Origin: Thermodesulfatator autotrophicus
GTDB lineage: Bacteria; Desulfobacterota; Thermodesulfobacteria; Thermodesulfobacteriales; Thermodesulfatatoraceae
Assembly (NCBI RefSeq): GCF_001642325.1
Contig: NZ_LSFI01000032.1
Location: forward strand, 1-36,691
Length of the DNA: 36,691 bases
Reading direction: 5' to 3'
Below are positions 1 to 9,026 of the stretch, piece after piece; the first letter of the stretch is position 1, and each line of letters starts with the position of its first letter. The position numbers were made by a program, and so were the translations under genes. The notes below the pieces were generated by a model. That model saw only the letters and a program-made list of their open reading frames with translations. It did not search any database and had not been told where the DNA came from.

Positions 1-88
1 CCTGCGGACACAGTTGACGAAACACTATGAGACTGGTTCGCCTGTTCCGACCTAAGTAAAAAAATTTTATAGTTTTGCAAAGGTCTTT
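1..88 (+). mobile_element. Right end of an insertion element (partial)
   Basis: Bases 73-87 read TTTTGCAAAGGTCTT. They match 14 of 15 positions of the terminal inverted repeat of the complete small element at 31281-31551. Bases 54-86 also match the inner part of that element's left end in reverse complement, apart from a 2-base gap. The only open frame upstream (bases 2-55) stops with TAA about 20 bases before the repeat, as expected for the end of a transposase gene. The rest of the element lies outside the window, so its family and left end cannot be given. Confidence 0.55.
2..55 (+). pseudogene. Possible C-terminal end of a transposase (cut by window edge)
   Basis: Seventeen codons are open from the window edge and end in TAA at 53-55 with the tail LRTQLTKHYETGSPVPT. 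The other two plus-strand frames close within 30 bases. The position just inside an element-like inverted repeat is the only reason to suspect a transposase. The peptide is too short to assign a family, and it could be chance reading. Confidence 0.3.
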
Positions 89-109
89 ATTAAACTAAAA
101 TATTTCTCT

Positions 110-1234
110 ATGAAAAGTACAATTTATCTTGACTATAACGCCACCACCCCTGTGCTACCCGAAGTAAAGGAAGTGGTAGTATTTTATTTAACTGAAGCCT
201 TTGGTAATCCCTCCTGCAACCATATTATTGGAAAGCAGGCAAAAGAAGGGCTTGAAAGGGCTCGCGCCGAGCTAGCTTCCCTGATTGAAGCTGAACCTCC
301 AGAAATAATTTTTGTGTCAGGGGGGACTGAAGCCAATAACCTGGCCATCCTGGGTTCGGCCCTGGCTCAGGATAAAAAGAAACATATAATTACTACGCAG
401 ATTGAACATCCTTCAGTGTTAAACCCCATGATAAGGCTCCTTGAAATGGGGTTTGACGTAACATTTCTTCCTGTAGATTCCCAGGGCTATGTGGACCCAG
501 ATGAAGTCCAAAAGGCCATACGTCCTGACACCTTTTTAGTATCAGTCATGCTCGTTAATAACGAAATCGGGACTATCCAGCCGGTCAGTGAAATTGGCCG
601 CCTCTGTTGTGAAAAGGATGTTATGTTTCATACTGACGCGGCTCAGGCCGTGGGTAAAATGCCTGTTTCAGTAAAAGACTTAAATTGCGATTTGATGACT
701 ATTGCTGGCCATAAAATGTATGCCCCAAAAGGGATTGGGGCCTTGTTTTTACGAAAAGGCCTGGGCTTAAAGCCCCTTTTTTCTGGAGCTTCTCAGGAAG
801 GAGGGCTTAGACCTGGGACTGAGCCTGTTGCTTTGGCCTGTGGTTTGGGCAAAGCGGCCTCCATGGCTAAAAGGGATTTGCTAGCCGAGGCCCAGAGAGA
901 GTTTAAACTGCGAGAAAAACTATATGAAGGGTTAAAAGAGATTTATCCCGATCTCATTCGCCATGGAATCCCTGAAAAAACTTTGGCCAACACCCTCAGT
1001 GTGTCTTTCCCCGGGCTCAATGCCTCTCAAATTTTAGAAAGGATGCCAGAGCTTTGTGCATCCACTGGGGCAGCCTGCCATGATAGAGCCCAGGCAATCT
1101 CTCATGTCTTAAGTGCCATGGGAGTTTCTAAAGAAATAGCTCTTGGCACCATACGTTTTAGCCTTGGCCGCAACACCACCGCCCAGGATATAGAAAAGGC
1201 TCTAGCCCTTTTTAAGCGTACTTTGGCAGGTTAA
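110..1234 (+). CDS. NifS/IscS-like cysteine desulfurase
   Basis: This is a 374-residue class V aminotransferase-fold enzyme that takes sulfur from L-cysteine using pyridoxal phosphate, to supply Fe-S cluster or thiolation pathways. SGGTEANNLAI lies near the N-terminus, HTDAAQAVGK in the middle, and AGHKMYAPKG carries the PLP lysine at K202. The likely persulfide cysteine is C323 in STGAACHDR. That loop departs from the common STGSACTSG form of IscS, so it is closer to the varied NifS-like paralogs and its sulfur acceptor is open. No good Shine-Dalgarno precedes the ATG, which lies 22 bases after an element end. The MFS gene starts 9 bases downstream, so the two are probably cotranscribed. No iscU or mnmA neighbour is visible. 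Confidence 0.9.
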   Translation: MKSTIYLDYNATTPVLPEVKEVVVFYLTEAFGNPSCNHIIGKQAKEGLERARAELASLIEAEPPEIIFVSGGTEANNLAILGSALAQDKKKHIITTQIEHPSVLNPMIRLLEMGFDVTFLPVDSQGYVDPDEVQKAIRPDTFLVSVMLVNNEIGTIQPVSEIGRLCCEKDVMFHTDAAQAVGKMPVSVKDLNCDLMTIAGHKMYAPKGIGALFLRKGLGLKPLFSGASQEGGLRPGTEPVALACGLGKAASMAKRDLLAEAQREFKLREKLYEGLKEIYPDLIRHGIPEKTLANTLSVSFPGLNASQILERMPELCASTGAACHDRAQAISHVLSAMGVSKEIALGTIRFSLGRNTTAQDIEKALALFKRTLAG

Positions 1235-1243
1235 TAATTCTTC

Positions 1244-2467
1244 ATGCCCATCTTAGGAGAAATAGCCCATAATTTAATTTTGCCCTTGCGACTCAGGAAT
1301 TTCAGAATTTTTTTCCTGGGCCAAAGCCTCTCACTTATTGGCACCTGGATTCACACTACTGCCCAGCGCTGGCTCATCTACGATTTGACGGGCTCAGCTT
1401 TTTTTCTAGGGGTGCTTGGTGGTATTGGTAGCTTGCCCATCTTGCTTTTTTCTTTACCTGCAGGCTATCTTGCTGACCATTTACCTAAAAGAAATCTCCT
1501 CCTGCTTTCACAAAGCATAGCCGCCTTACAAGCTGGCGTGCTAACTTTTCTGGTCTTTACCGGTAAGGTAGAAGTCTGGCATATCCTTGCTCTTGCCTTT
1601 GTATTGGGTTGTACGGTGGCTCTGGAATTTCCGGTAAGGCATTCTTTTATTTTTGAGCTGGTAGGTGAAAACTCTCTGGTAACAGCTATTTCTTTGCATT
1701 CCACCGCGTTTAATCTAGCGAGGTTCTTAGGGCCAGCTATAGCAGGTTTTTTAATGGCCCATTTTGGATTATGGAGTTGTTTCCTGGCCAATACCCTTTC
1801 TTATTTGCCCGTAATTTTGGCGCTTTTTTTGATTCCTTTGTCTGACAATCATAAAAAGCCTTCTAAAAGGCCCTGGCAGGGATTAAAAGAGGGTTTCCTT
1901 TTTGCTTTAAATAATCGCCAAATAAAGCGCACTTTGCTTTTAATTGCCACTACCAGTGTTTTCGTTTTGCCTTACGCTGTGCTTCTTCCAGCTGTTGTGC
2001 GTGAAAATTTTGGCGGAGGCGGCCAGGAATTCAGCCTCCTTATGGCAGCCAATGGCCTGGGAACACTTTTCGGAGCCCTTTGTATGGCGGCTTTTGGCAG
2101 AGACCTGCCTAAAGAAAAATTTATTCCCATAAACCTCTTTATTTTGTGCCTTTTTTTAATAGGGGTTGTCCTTTCCCAAAAATTTTATCTGGCCTGTGTT
2201 CTCCTGGTGATGTCTGGTTTTCATATGGTTTGCATGTTTACTTCAGCCAATGCCTTTTTGCAGTTGAGTAGCCCTGATGATATGCGCGGCCGTATTTTAA
2301 GCCTTTTTAGCTTGAGTTTCCTGGGGCTATTCCCATTGGGAAGCTTTTTCTCTGGGATAGTAGCCCAGTTTTTAGGGCCTAAATGGACCTTATTAGGTGG
2401 ATTTTTAATTGCTTGGTTTCTCTCGCTCTGGCAGGGTATTCTCCCCGCCTTCAGGGCTAAACATTAG
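1244..2467 (+). CDS. MFS transporter, EntS-like exporter family
   Basis: This 407-residue integral inner-membrane protein has about 10-12 hydrophobic segments spread over its full length. It opens with LRNFRIFFLGQSLSLIGTW and continues with an early loop carrying GYLADHLPKRN, the layout of the MFS_3/EntS-type exporters. The late loop DDMRGRILSLFSLSFLG is also typical of that group. Such proteins export siderophores, macrolides or other small molecules by proton antiport. The substrate cannot be read from the sequence. The start is 9 bases after the cysteine desulfurase stop, which suggests one transcript. The gene converges on dxs with 11 bases between the stop codons, and no convincing terminator is visible there. 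Confidence 0.85.
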   Translation: MPILGEIAHNLILPLRLRNFRIFFLGQSLSLIGTWIHTTAQRWLIYDLTGSAFFLGVLGGIGSLPILLFSLPAGYLADHLPKRNLLLLSQSIAALQAGVLTFLVFTGKVEVWHILALAFVLGCTVALEFPVRHSFIFELVGENSLVTAISLHSTAFNLARFLGPAIAGFLMAHFGLWSCFLANTLSYLPVILALFLIPLSDNHKKPSKRPWQGLKEGFLFALNNRQIKRTLLLIATTSVFVLPYAVLLPAVVRENFGGGGQEFSLLMAANGLGTLFGALCMAAFGRDLPKEKFIPINLFILCLFLIGVVLSQKFYLACVLLVMSGFHMVCMFTSANAFLQLSSPDDMRGRILSLFSLSFLGLFPLGSFFSGIVAQFLGPKWTLLGGFLIAWFLSLWQGILPAFRAKH

Positions 2468-2478
2468 CCAGGATAACT

Positions 2479-4383
2479 CTAGGCTGTTAGCACGTGGATA
2501 TTAGGCTTTTCCTGGTGTAGCAGCCAGTTTTTAACTTCTTCGGCTATCTTTTCAGAAGTAAGCCCATATTTTTCTCGTAAAAGAGAAGGGGCGCCGTGTT
2601 CTATAAATTTATCCGGGAGACCTATACGCTTTACAGGAAAGCGAAGCCCTTTTTGCTGAAAAAGTTCAAGTACAGCCGAACCAAAACCGCCTAAAAGGGT
2701 ATTTTCTTCAATAGTGACCACTCTGCCTGTGCGCAAAGCCATTTCAGTGATAAGGTCTTCGTCAAGGGGTTTTACGAAACGAGCGTTTATTACCGTTGCT
2801 GAGAGGCCTTCCTGGGCTAAAAATTCAGCGGCCCTAAGGGCAGGGTAAACCATGTTGCCTACAGCCAGAAGTAAGACGTCTTTACCCTCTCGTAAAAGTT
2901 CGCCTTTACCAATGGGGATTTCTTTGAGTTCCCAATCTAGACTTACCCCCTCGCCTGCCCCGCGAGGATAACGAATAGCTACCGGCCCCTGGCATTTTAT
3001 CGCGGTGTAAAGCATGTGCTGGAGTTCGTTTTCGTCTTTGGGGGCCATGATAATCATATTGGGGATAAGACGCAGGTATGTCAGATCAAACTGGCCCTGG
3101 TGAGTAGGGCCGTCTTCACCCACAATGCCTGCTCTATCAATAGCAAAGACTACGTGTAGGTTGGTTAAAGCGACGTCGTGAATAATTTGGTCAAAGGCCC
3201 TCTGGAGAAAAGTAGAGTAGATGGCACAAACCGGAACCATTCCCCCCAAAGCCAGGCCAGCGGCAAAGGTAACGGCGTGCTGTTCGGCAATACCAACGTC
3301 AAAAAAGCGTTCAGGGAAGCGCTCAGAAAAGGCTTTAAGCCCTGTACCAGAGGGCATAGCCGCGGTAATAGCCACCAGCCGCGGTTCCATTTCTCCCAGG
3401 CGAAGCATGGTCTTTGAGAAAATACTGGTGTAGGAAGGGGGTTTATTCTTGCTGGTTTTCGGTTTACCGGTCTTTACGTCAAAAGGCCCTAAGCCGTGGA
3501 ATTTTTCAGGCTCTTCTTCAGCCGGGCGATAACCTTTACCTTTTTTAGTCAGGACATGTACTAGCGTAGGGCCTTCAAGATTTTTCACATTTTGGAGGGT
3601 ATGAATTAGAACTTCAAGGTTATGACCAGGAATAGGCCCCACATAACGAAAACCCAGGGCCTCAAAAAGCATGCCCGGTGTCAGGAGACACTTGATAGCA
3701 TCTTCACTTTTTCTGATAGCAGTAACAAGATGTTCTCCGCCTGGCAGATGGCTTACAAAGCTTTCTAACTCTCTTTTAAGGCGCCTGGCTACTGGCCCTG
3801 TAAGCTTACGAGATAGAAATGAAGAAAGGGCGCCTACGTTTGGCGAAATGGACATCTCATTGTCGTTCAAGATAACGATAAGGTCCTTCTTAAGGTGGCC
3901 GGCGTTATTCAAGCCTTCAAAGGCAAGGCCGGCTGTCATAGAACCATCGCCGATTACAACAACTACTTTGCCTTCTTTCTGGAGAAGATCCTGGGCGGTA
4001 ACCAGGCCCAGGGCAGCAGAAATTGACGTACTACTGTGCCCTACGTCAACGACATCGTGGGGGCTTTCTGAACGCTTAGGGAAACCTGCTATACCACCAT
4101 ATTGACGCAGGGTATGAAAATTATCTCGCCGGCCGGTAAGGAGTTTATGGGCATAGGCCTGGTGGCCAACATCCCAGACGATTTTGTCCTTCGGGGAATC
4201 AAACACATAATGCAAGGCTACCGTGAGTTCTATTACTCCCAGATTCGGTGCAAGATGGCCACCAGTTTCTGCTACAGTAGAAACTATGACTTCCCTAAGC
4301 TCTTTAGTAAGTTTTTCCAGGTCTTTTAGTCTAAATTTTTTAAGGTCAGCAGGAGAGTTAACTTTCTCCAAAAGTTTGGCCAT
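2479..4383 (-). CDS. dxs: 1-deoxy-D-xylulose-5-phosphate synthase
   Basis: This enzyme condenses pyruvate and glyceraldehyde 3-phosphate to DXP with thiamine diphosphate, the first step of the MEP isoprenoid pathway and a source for thiamine and pyridoxal. [18 protein letters not shown] is the ThDP/Mg-binding signature. [18 protein letters not shown] carries the glutamate that activates the cofactor. [13 protein letters not shown] is the Dxs-type histidine loop. The frame is open to a TTG at 4404, but I chose the ATG at 4383 because AGAGGA sits four bases before it. This gives about 634 residues, close to the usual 620-640. It lies near the prenyl synthase gene, with the antiporter gene between them. 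Confidence 0.97.
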   Translation of the reverse strand: MAKLLEKVNSPADLKKFRLKDLEKLTKELREVIVSTVAETGGHLAPNLGVIELTVALHYVFDSPKDKIVWDVGHQAYAHKLLTGRRDNFHTLRQYGGIAGFPKRSESPHDVVDVGHSSTSISAALGLVTAQDLLQKEGKVVVVIGDGSMTAGLAFEGLNNAGHLKKDLIVILNDNEMSISPNVGALSSFLSRKLTGPVARRLKRELESFVSHLPGGEHLVTAIRKSEDAIKCLLTPGMLFEALGFRYVGPIPGHNLEVLIHTLQNVKNLEGPTLVHVLTKKGKGYRPAEEEPEKFHGLGPFDVKTGKPKTSKNKPPSYTSIFSKTMLRLGEMEPRLVAITAAMPSGTGLKAFSERFPERFFDVGIAEQHAVTFAAGLALGGMVPVCAIYSTFLQRAFDQIIHDVALTNLHVVFAIDRAGIVGEDGPTHQGQFDLTYLRLIPNMIIMAPKDENELQHMLYTAIKCQGPVAIRYPRGAGEGVSLDWELKEIPIGKGELLREGKDVLLLAVGNMVYPALRAAEFLAQEGLSATVINARFVKPLDEDLITEMALRTGRVVTIEENTLLGGFGSAVLELFQQKGLRFPVKRIGLPDKFIEHGAPSLLREKYGLTSEKIAEEVKNWLLHQEKPNIHVLTA

Positions 4384-4452
4384 GGTTTCCTCTGAGATTT
4401 TCAATTAAACTTAAGTCAATTTTAACTTAAAACACGAAAATAAGCGAGAGCT

Positions 4453-5691
4453 ATGTCTTCCTACTCTTTAGTTACATTGTTGCTGTGCTTAGCGGTATTT
4501 TCCGGCTATCTTAACTATCGTTTCTTGAAGCTTCCAAGCGGCATTGGCATTACCCTGGTATCCATTTTTATTGGCATATGTGTTCTTTTGGCTGAAGTCT
4601 TCTGGCCGGGGTGGCCTTTGGCGGCACACCTCACCCAAATAGTTCAAAATATTGAATTTGAAGAGGCGGTCCTTCACTGGATGTTAGGGTTTCTCCTTTT
4701 TGCCGGAGCCCTTCACGTTGAGCTTGATACCTTACTTGAGCGTCTGCGAAGTATTCTTAGTCTCGCCACCATTGGCGTGTTCTTATCAACCACCATAGTG
4801 GGCTTTTCTATTTATTTCCTGTTTGGGCTTTTAGGTATAAATCTCCCTCTTCTCTGGGCTCTACTATTTGGTGCTCTGATTTCTCCCACCGATCCGGTAG
4901 CAGTGCTTGCCACTTTAAAAAAAGTCGGGGTTTCCAAAGAAACCGAGACGGTAATAGTGGGCGAGTCTCTATTAAACGATGGGGTCGCAGTAGTTTTATT
5001 TCTGGCCTTGCTAGAAATGCTTAAAGCCAAAGGTGTATTTGATGTTTCCCATGTTTTGATATTCCTCATTCAGGAGTGTCTGGGCGGTTTGCTTCTCGGT
5101 ACTTCATTAGGCTTTTTAGCTTTTTTACTACTCAAAACAATTGATGATTACGAACTGGAAGTCCTTATTACCCTGGCCCTGGTTATGCTTTGCTTTTCCA
5201 TAGCGGAAATATTTCATTTTTCTGGTCCTCTGGCAGTAGTAGCAGCAGGGCTCCTTATAGGTAATCATGGTCGGCGCCTGGCTATGAGCCCCAGGACAGT
5301 AGAACATATAGACACCTTCTGGCGGCTTATAGATAGCCTGCTTAACGCTATTTTATTCTTACTGATAGGGCTTGAGATCCTCATTATAAAAAACAATCAT
5401 TTTAGCCCGATTTTGGCTTTATTAAGTATAGCCTTAGTATTGGGCGGCCGTTTTTTAAGTGTCTCTTTAAGTATGGCTATAACTAAACCAGTAAGGGCTC
5501 TTTCTTTTCGGAAGAATTTATTTTTCACCTGGTGTGGCCTTAAAGGAGGAATTGCTATTGCCCTGGCTTTTTCTCTGCCTGAACACCCCTTTAAAATGGT
5601 TCTTTTGTCTCTTACTTATTTTAACGTGGTATTTTCAGTGGTGGTGCAGGGTTTGACCCTCAGGCCAGTGGCCCAGAGACTTAAGTTTTAG
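4453..5691 (+). CDS. CPA1-family Na+(K+)/H+ antiporter, NhaP-like
   Basis: The 412-residue protein is almost entirely hydrophobic, with about 12 membrane segments, and should exchange cytoplasmic Na+ or K+ for protons at the inner membrane. SPTDPVAVLATL and GESLLNDGVAVVLF are the two signature segments of the CPA1 exchangers; the ND pair is the ion-binding region. It ends soon after the last membrane segment, so it lacks the long cytoplasmic tail found in some NhaP and NHE proteins. The gene is on the plus strand between two minus-strand isoprenoid genes. Its last four bases overlap the 3' end of the prenyl synthase gene. It diverges from dxs across about 70 bases. Confidence 0.9.
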   Translation: MSSYSLVTLLLCLAVFSGYLNYRFLKLPSGIGITLVSIFIGICVLLAEVFWPGWPLAAHLTQIVQNIEFEEAVLHWMLGFLLFAGALHVELDTLLERLRSILSLATIGVFLSTTIVGFSIYFLFGLLGINLPLLWALLFGALISPTDPVAVLATLKKVGVSKETETVIVGESLLNDGVAVVLFLALLEMLKAKGVFDVSHVLIFLIQECLGGLLLGTSLGFLAFLLLKTIDDYELEVLITLALVMLCFSIAEIFHFSGPLAVVAAGLLIGNHGRRLAMSPRTVEHIDTFWRLIDSLLNAILFLLIGLEILIIKNNHFSPILALLSIALVLGGRFLSVSLSMAITKPVRALSFRKNLFFTWCGLKGGIAIALAFSLPEHPFKMVLLSLTYFNVVFSVVVQGLTLRPVAQRLKF

Positions 5692-6590
5692 AGTTTTCTT
5701 TCTAATACATAAAAAGCTATATCTGCCAAAGCCTTAGCCCGCGAACCAAATGGATAAAGAGCGGCCAGGGCTTCTTCAAGAAGGCCTTTGGCTTTTTCTC
5801 TTGAGGCGGCCAGGCCAAAAAGTGCAGGGTAGGTGGCCTTTTTCTTTCTTATGTCAGAACCTACAGGCTTTCCAAGGGTTTTTTCATCTGCGGTAAGGTC
5901 AAGTATATCATCAACAATTTGAAAGGCGTGGCCAATTTTCCAGCCGTAACTGGATAGGGCCTCTTTATCTTCAGGTTTTGCCCCTGTAAGGATTGCCCCT
6001 AAAAGCACTGAAGCCCTGATTAAGGCGGCGGTCTTATGCCGATGAATAAAGGCCAACTCTTCAGGTGAAACTTTTCTTCCTTCAGCTAGGAGATCAGCCA
6101 TCTGGCCGGCCACCATGCCATAAAGGCCAGCAGCTTCAGCCACCAAACGTATTCCTTCAAGGAGGTTAACTTCAGGAAAATTTTGGGCCAGGTCTTCATG
6201 GGAAAGGAGACGAAAAGCGTGGGTCAAAAGGCCGTCTCCGGCTAAAATGGCCGTAGCTTCGTCAAAAGCTTTGTGACAGGTGGGCTTGCCCCGGCGTAAG
6301 TCATCGTCATCCATAGCTGGCAGGTCGTCATGGATAAGAGAGTAAGTGTGGATGCACTCAATGGCGCACGCAGCTGGAAGTACGTGTTCGGGCCTTCCCC
6401 CAACGGCTTCGGCCCCGGCCATGACAAGAATGGGCCTAAGCCTCTTTCCTCCTGACATGAGACTGTAATGCATGGCCTCAAAAAGGCGGCTGGCCGGGCC
6501 TTCAAGCAAGGGAACATAGGCTTTCAAAGCCCTGTTAACAAGGTCCTGCTTTTCCTTTAGCCAGTCAAAAAAATTAGGTGAAAGGCCCAT
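5688..6590 (-). CDS. ispA: Polyprenyl diphosphate synthase (FPP/GGPP synthase, IspA-like)
   Basis: This 300-residue all-alpha trans-prenyltransferase extends allylic diphosphates with isopentenyl diphosphate to make C15 or C20 precursors of quinones, undecaprenyl carriers and related lipids. GGKRLRP (residues 47-53) binds substrate. The first aspartate-rich motif is DDLPAMDDDD at 88-97 and the second, DDILD, lies near residue 230. Chain length depends on residues before the first motif, here CIECIHTYSLIH, and I cannot decide between C15 and C20. The gene starts directly at the stop of xseB, as in the widespread xseB-ispA-dxs operon. Here dxs is separated from it by the opposing antiporter gene. 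Confidence 0.93.
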   Translation of the reverse strand: MGLSPNFFDWLKEKQDLVNRALKAYVPLLEGPASRLFEAMHYSLMSGGKRLRPILVMAGAEAVGGRPEHVLPAACAIECIHTYSLIHDDLPAMDDDDLRRGKPTCHKAFDEATAILAGDGLLTHAFRLLSHEDLAQNFPEVNLLEGIRLVAEAAGLYGMVAGQMADLLAEGRKVSPEELAFIHRHKTAALIRASVLLGAILTGAKPEDKEALSSYGWKIGHAFQIVDDILDLTADEKTLGKPVGSDIRKKKATYPALFGLAASREKAKGLLEEALAALYPFGSRAKALADIAFYVLERKL

Positions 6591-6815
6591 TTATTCCTCG
6601 GTAAAGGGATATTCCTGGCGCACCAGGTGACCTTCGGCATCTTTTAATAGCACTTCTATTTTCTTCTGTGCCTCATTAAGGAGCTTTTCGCAGTGGCGCA
6701 CAAGTTTTACTCCTTCCTCGTAGCGCTTTAAGGCCTCTTCAAGGGGGAGGTCGTTTTCCTCCAGCTCGTGAACAATGGCTTCAAGCCTTTTTAAGGCCTC
6801 TTCGTAACGCATCAA
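6591..6815 (-). CDS. xseB: Exodeoxyribonuclease VII small subunit
   Basis: This 74-residue protein has the XseB pattern: YEEALKRLEAIVHELE near the start, then LPLEEALKRYEEGVKLV, and an acidic/coiled-coil remainder. Several copies bind the coiled-coil tail of XseA to form exonuclease VII, which degrades single-stranded DNA from both ends. The start ATG overlaps the stop of the M23 peptidase gene (ATGA-type overlap), and the prenyl synthase follows with no gap, so the genes are translationally coupled. The length is normal for the family. Confidence 0.93.
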   Translation of the reverse strand: MMRYEEALKRLEAIVHELEENDLPLEEALKRYEEGVKLVRHCEKLLNEAQKKIEVLLKDAEGHLVRQEYPFTEE

Positions 6816-7678
6816 AAAACCTCTATAAGTGTTTTAGGATCTACTTTAACACCTCTTATGTAACAGCCAAAGTGTAAATGAGGCCCGGTGACCCTTCCGC
6901 TGGCACCAGAAAGGGCGATTTTTTCGCCTTTCTCTACTATTTGTCCAGGCTGGACCAGAATTTTATTAAGGTGGCAATAGACCGTGTAAATACCAAGGCC
7001 ATGGTCAATGATTACGATTTTTCCTGGAAGATAAAAGTCACCTGTTAAAACCACCCTTCCCCTGTTAGAGGCCTTTATAAGGGTGTTTTTAGGCACGGCT
7101 ATATCAATGCCAGAATGATGGCTTTTGGGCACACCGTTATAAACTCTCCTGAAGCCAAAAGGGCTTGAAATACGTCCGGTTGCTGGCCAAACAAAGGGGC
7201 CATCAAGCAAAGGCCTAGGGGTAAAACCTTTTACTGCCTGCTTGATGGCCTTTACTTCTCTTTTTATGCGGTCAATTACTTTCGGAGGATAGTGAATCAT
7301 CTTGGGCGGAACTTTTAGATGTTCTTCGGGATATTTTTGGGGATATATCTTGACCTCAAAGGAATGGACTTTTCCGTCGTGAATTTTTAAAGGGTAAGAG
7401 CCGGGCACTGTCCCTAAAGGTATGGCTAAAAGGGCATAAAATTTTTGGTGATAGGCAAAAAGCTGGTATTCTTTACCTAAAAATTCTATCTTTTCCACTT
7501 TTTGAGAAAGTTCTAAGAGCAAAGGTGCCCCTGGATAAGGCTTTTCTGGAAGATAACTAAAGGTCAAGGCTCCGGCAGGGAATAATCCTCCCAAAATAAA
7601 TAAAGTCACAGAAAAGGCTAAAATTTTTATTGATGTAGCCCATGCTAAATGGTACCAGGTGGCTCCTTTTTTACTCAC
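6812..7678 (-). CDS. M23-family (LytM/NlpD-type) peptidoglycan endopeptidase
   Basis: The 288-residue protein has an N-terminal hydrophobic stretch (about residues 15-40) that should act as a signal peptide or anchor. It then has a region resembling an N-terminal beta domain of envelope M23 proteins, and a C-terminal M23 metallopeptidase domain. Zinc-site residues are visible in HHSGIDIAVP and in GPHLHFG, with YCHLNKI between them. It probably cleaves peptide cross-links of peptidoglycan during growth or division. It overlaps the xseA 3' end by 8 bases and touches xseB by 4, so it sits inside the exonuclease VII operon, separating the genes for the two subunits. Confidence 0.88.
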   Translation of the reverse strand: MSKKGATWYHLAWATSIKILAFSVTLFILGGLFPAGALTFSYLPEKPYPGAPLLLELSQKVEKIEFLGKEYQLFAYHQKFYALLAIPLGTVPGSYPLKIHDGKVHSFEVKIYPQKYPEEHLKVPPKMIHYPPKVIDRIKREVKAIKQAVKGFTPRPLLDGPFVWPATGRISSPFGFRRVYNGVPKSHHSGIDIAVPKNTLIKASNRGRVVLTGDFYLPGKIVIIDHGLGIYTVYCHLNKILVQPGQIVEKGEKIALSGASGRVTGPHLHFGCYIRGVKVDPKTLIEVF

Positions 7679-8894
7679 AGAAAACCTCTTTTACCTTTAC
7701 CCGGAGTTTCCCTTGATGAAGAAGAATGTCTAACTCTTCGCCAGGCAAAACCTCCTGGGCTTCTTTTATTACCTGGCCAGAGGATTTACGGACAATGCTA
7801 TAACCTCTGGCCAGCACTGCCAGGGGAGATAAACTTTCAAGCTGCTTAATCAGGGAGAAAAGTTTATTCTGTTTGTCTTCAAGGCGGCGTAAAAAAGAAA
7901 CATCAAGTCTTCTTTTAAGAAGGTGCACTTTTTCCTGGCTTTCTTTTATCTTCTGGCGAGGGTCTTTAAGCCGCCTTTTCAATTGGTTTAATTTTTGTTC
8001 TTCCCTTAGAAGCTTTTCTCGAAGAGTTCTATTTAAGGCCCTTAATTTGAGGCCCAGCTCATAGGCCAGTTCATTTAAGCTCGGGAATACCATCTCAGCC
8101 GCAGCGGTGGGAGTAGGGGCTCGGGCATCTGCTACCAGGTCACAAATGGTTACGTCTATTTCGTGGCCTACGGCCGAAACTACAGGTACCGGCGAAGTAG
8201 CAATGGCTCTGGCCAGGCCTTCATGGTTAAAGGGCAGGAGGTCTTCAAAGGAGCCACCACCACGCGCAATAACCAGTACTTCTACTTCAGAGAAGCTGCT
8301 CAGGACATGAATGGCTTCTATTATTTCCTGAGGGGCCTCTTCTCCCTGAACTCGTACGGGATATATAAGGACCCTTGCTTTGGGATTGCGAAAAAAGCCT
8401 ACTCGCAAAAAGTCGTGAATAGCTGCACCGTGAAGGGAAGTTATAAGGCCTATCACCCTGGGCCAGAAGGGAAGAGGCCTTTTACGGGCCTCGTCAAGAA
8501 GGCCTTCGGCGGCAAGTTTTTTCTGTAGTTGTTCTAAAGCCAGGCGAAAAGCTCCGTAACCTATAGGCTCAACTTGCTGAACGATTAGTTGATATTCTCC
8601 ACGAGGCTCGTAAAGACTAAGCCTACCAAAGCAGAGCACGTGGAGACCATCTTCCAATTTGAAAGGGAGATTAGGGCGAAAGCTTCTAAACATCACTGCT
8701 TTAAGAACGGCCCCTTCATCTTTTAAAGAAAAATAAAGATGGCCATTGGCAGAACTTTTGCTGTTAGAAATTTCTCCCTCCACCCAGATAAAAGGAAATT
8801 TTAGTTCAAGGAGACTTTTCAGCTCTTTGGTGAGCTCGCTTACAGTAAATACTCGGCGATTATTTTTAGGATTACCCCTTGCCAAAGCTTCCAT
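7671..8894 (-). CDS. xseA: Exodeoxyribonuclease VII large subunit
   Basis: This is the catalytic subunit of exonuclease VII, acting on single-stranded DNA in mismatch repair and recombination. An N-terminal OB fold is recognisable from WVEGEISNSKSSANGHLYFSLKD-like sequence. The nuclease core includes GLITSLHGAAIHDFL, ARGGGSFEDLLPFN and the family signature ADARAPTPTAAAEM. A long coiled coil near residues 270-350 should bind XseB. The frame is open to a TTG at 8906; I prefer the ATG at 8894, although neither has a clear Shine-Dalgarno. It is the first gene of the minus-strand cluster and diverges from dnaJ. Confidence 0.94.
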   Translation of the reverse strand: MEALARGNPKNNRRVFTVSELTKELKSLLELKFPFIWVEGEISNSKSSANGHLYFSLKDEGAVLKAVMFRSFRPNLPFKLEDGLHVLCFGRLSLYEPRGEYQLIVQQVEPIGYGAFRLALEQLQKKLAAEGLLDEARKRPLPFWPRVIGLITSLHGAAIHDFLRVGFFRNPKARVLIYPVRVQGEEAPQEIIEAIHVLSSFSEVEVLVIARGGGSFEDLLPFNHEGLARAIATSPVPVVSAVGHEIDVTICDLVADARAPTPTAAAEMVFPSLNELAYELGLKLRALNRTLREKLLREEQKLNQLKRRLKDPRQKIKESQEKVHLLKRRLDVSFLRRLEDKQNKLFSLIKQLESLSPLAVLARGYSIVRKSSGQVIKEAQEVLPGEELDILLHQGKLRVKVKEVFCE

Positions 8895-8957
8895 AGAGAC
8901 TAACAAGTTTAAATGGACTCACGGTAATTAACAAGAGACGTTTCAGGCTCTAGCCAG

Positions 8958-8985
8958 TTAACAGGCTGGAGAAATAGGCTATTTT
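8958..8985 (+). promoter_or_regulatory. Possible promoter of dnaJ
   Basis: TTAACA at 8958-8963 and TATTTT at 8980-8985 are 16 bases apart, resembling a sigma-70 promoter. The site lies about 40 bases before the dnaJ start. No CIRCE element (TTAGCACTC inverted repeat) is visible nearby. This is a sequence match only. Confidence 0.35.
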
Positions 8986-9026
8986 AAGGTCTCAGGGAGT
9001 TAAAAGGCGAAAAAGGAGGAGCAAAA

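Noticed and set aside
73-101. A possible promoter for the cysteine desulfurase in the element end (TTGCAA ... TAAAAT)
   Set aside because: The spacing is only 15 bases and it would leave no room for a ribosome site before the ATG at 110.
2460-2495. A hairpin between the convergent MFS and dxs genes
   Set aside because: Only a weak stem of about five pairs with no T tract can be drawn.
3671-4105. A 144-codon plus-strand frame
   Set aside because: It lies antisense to the conserved thiamine-binding region of dxs and has no recognisable domain.
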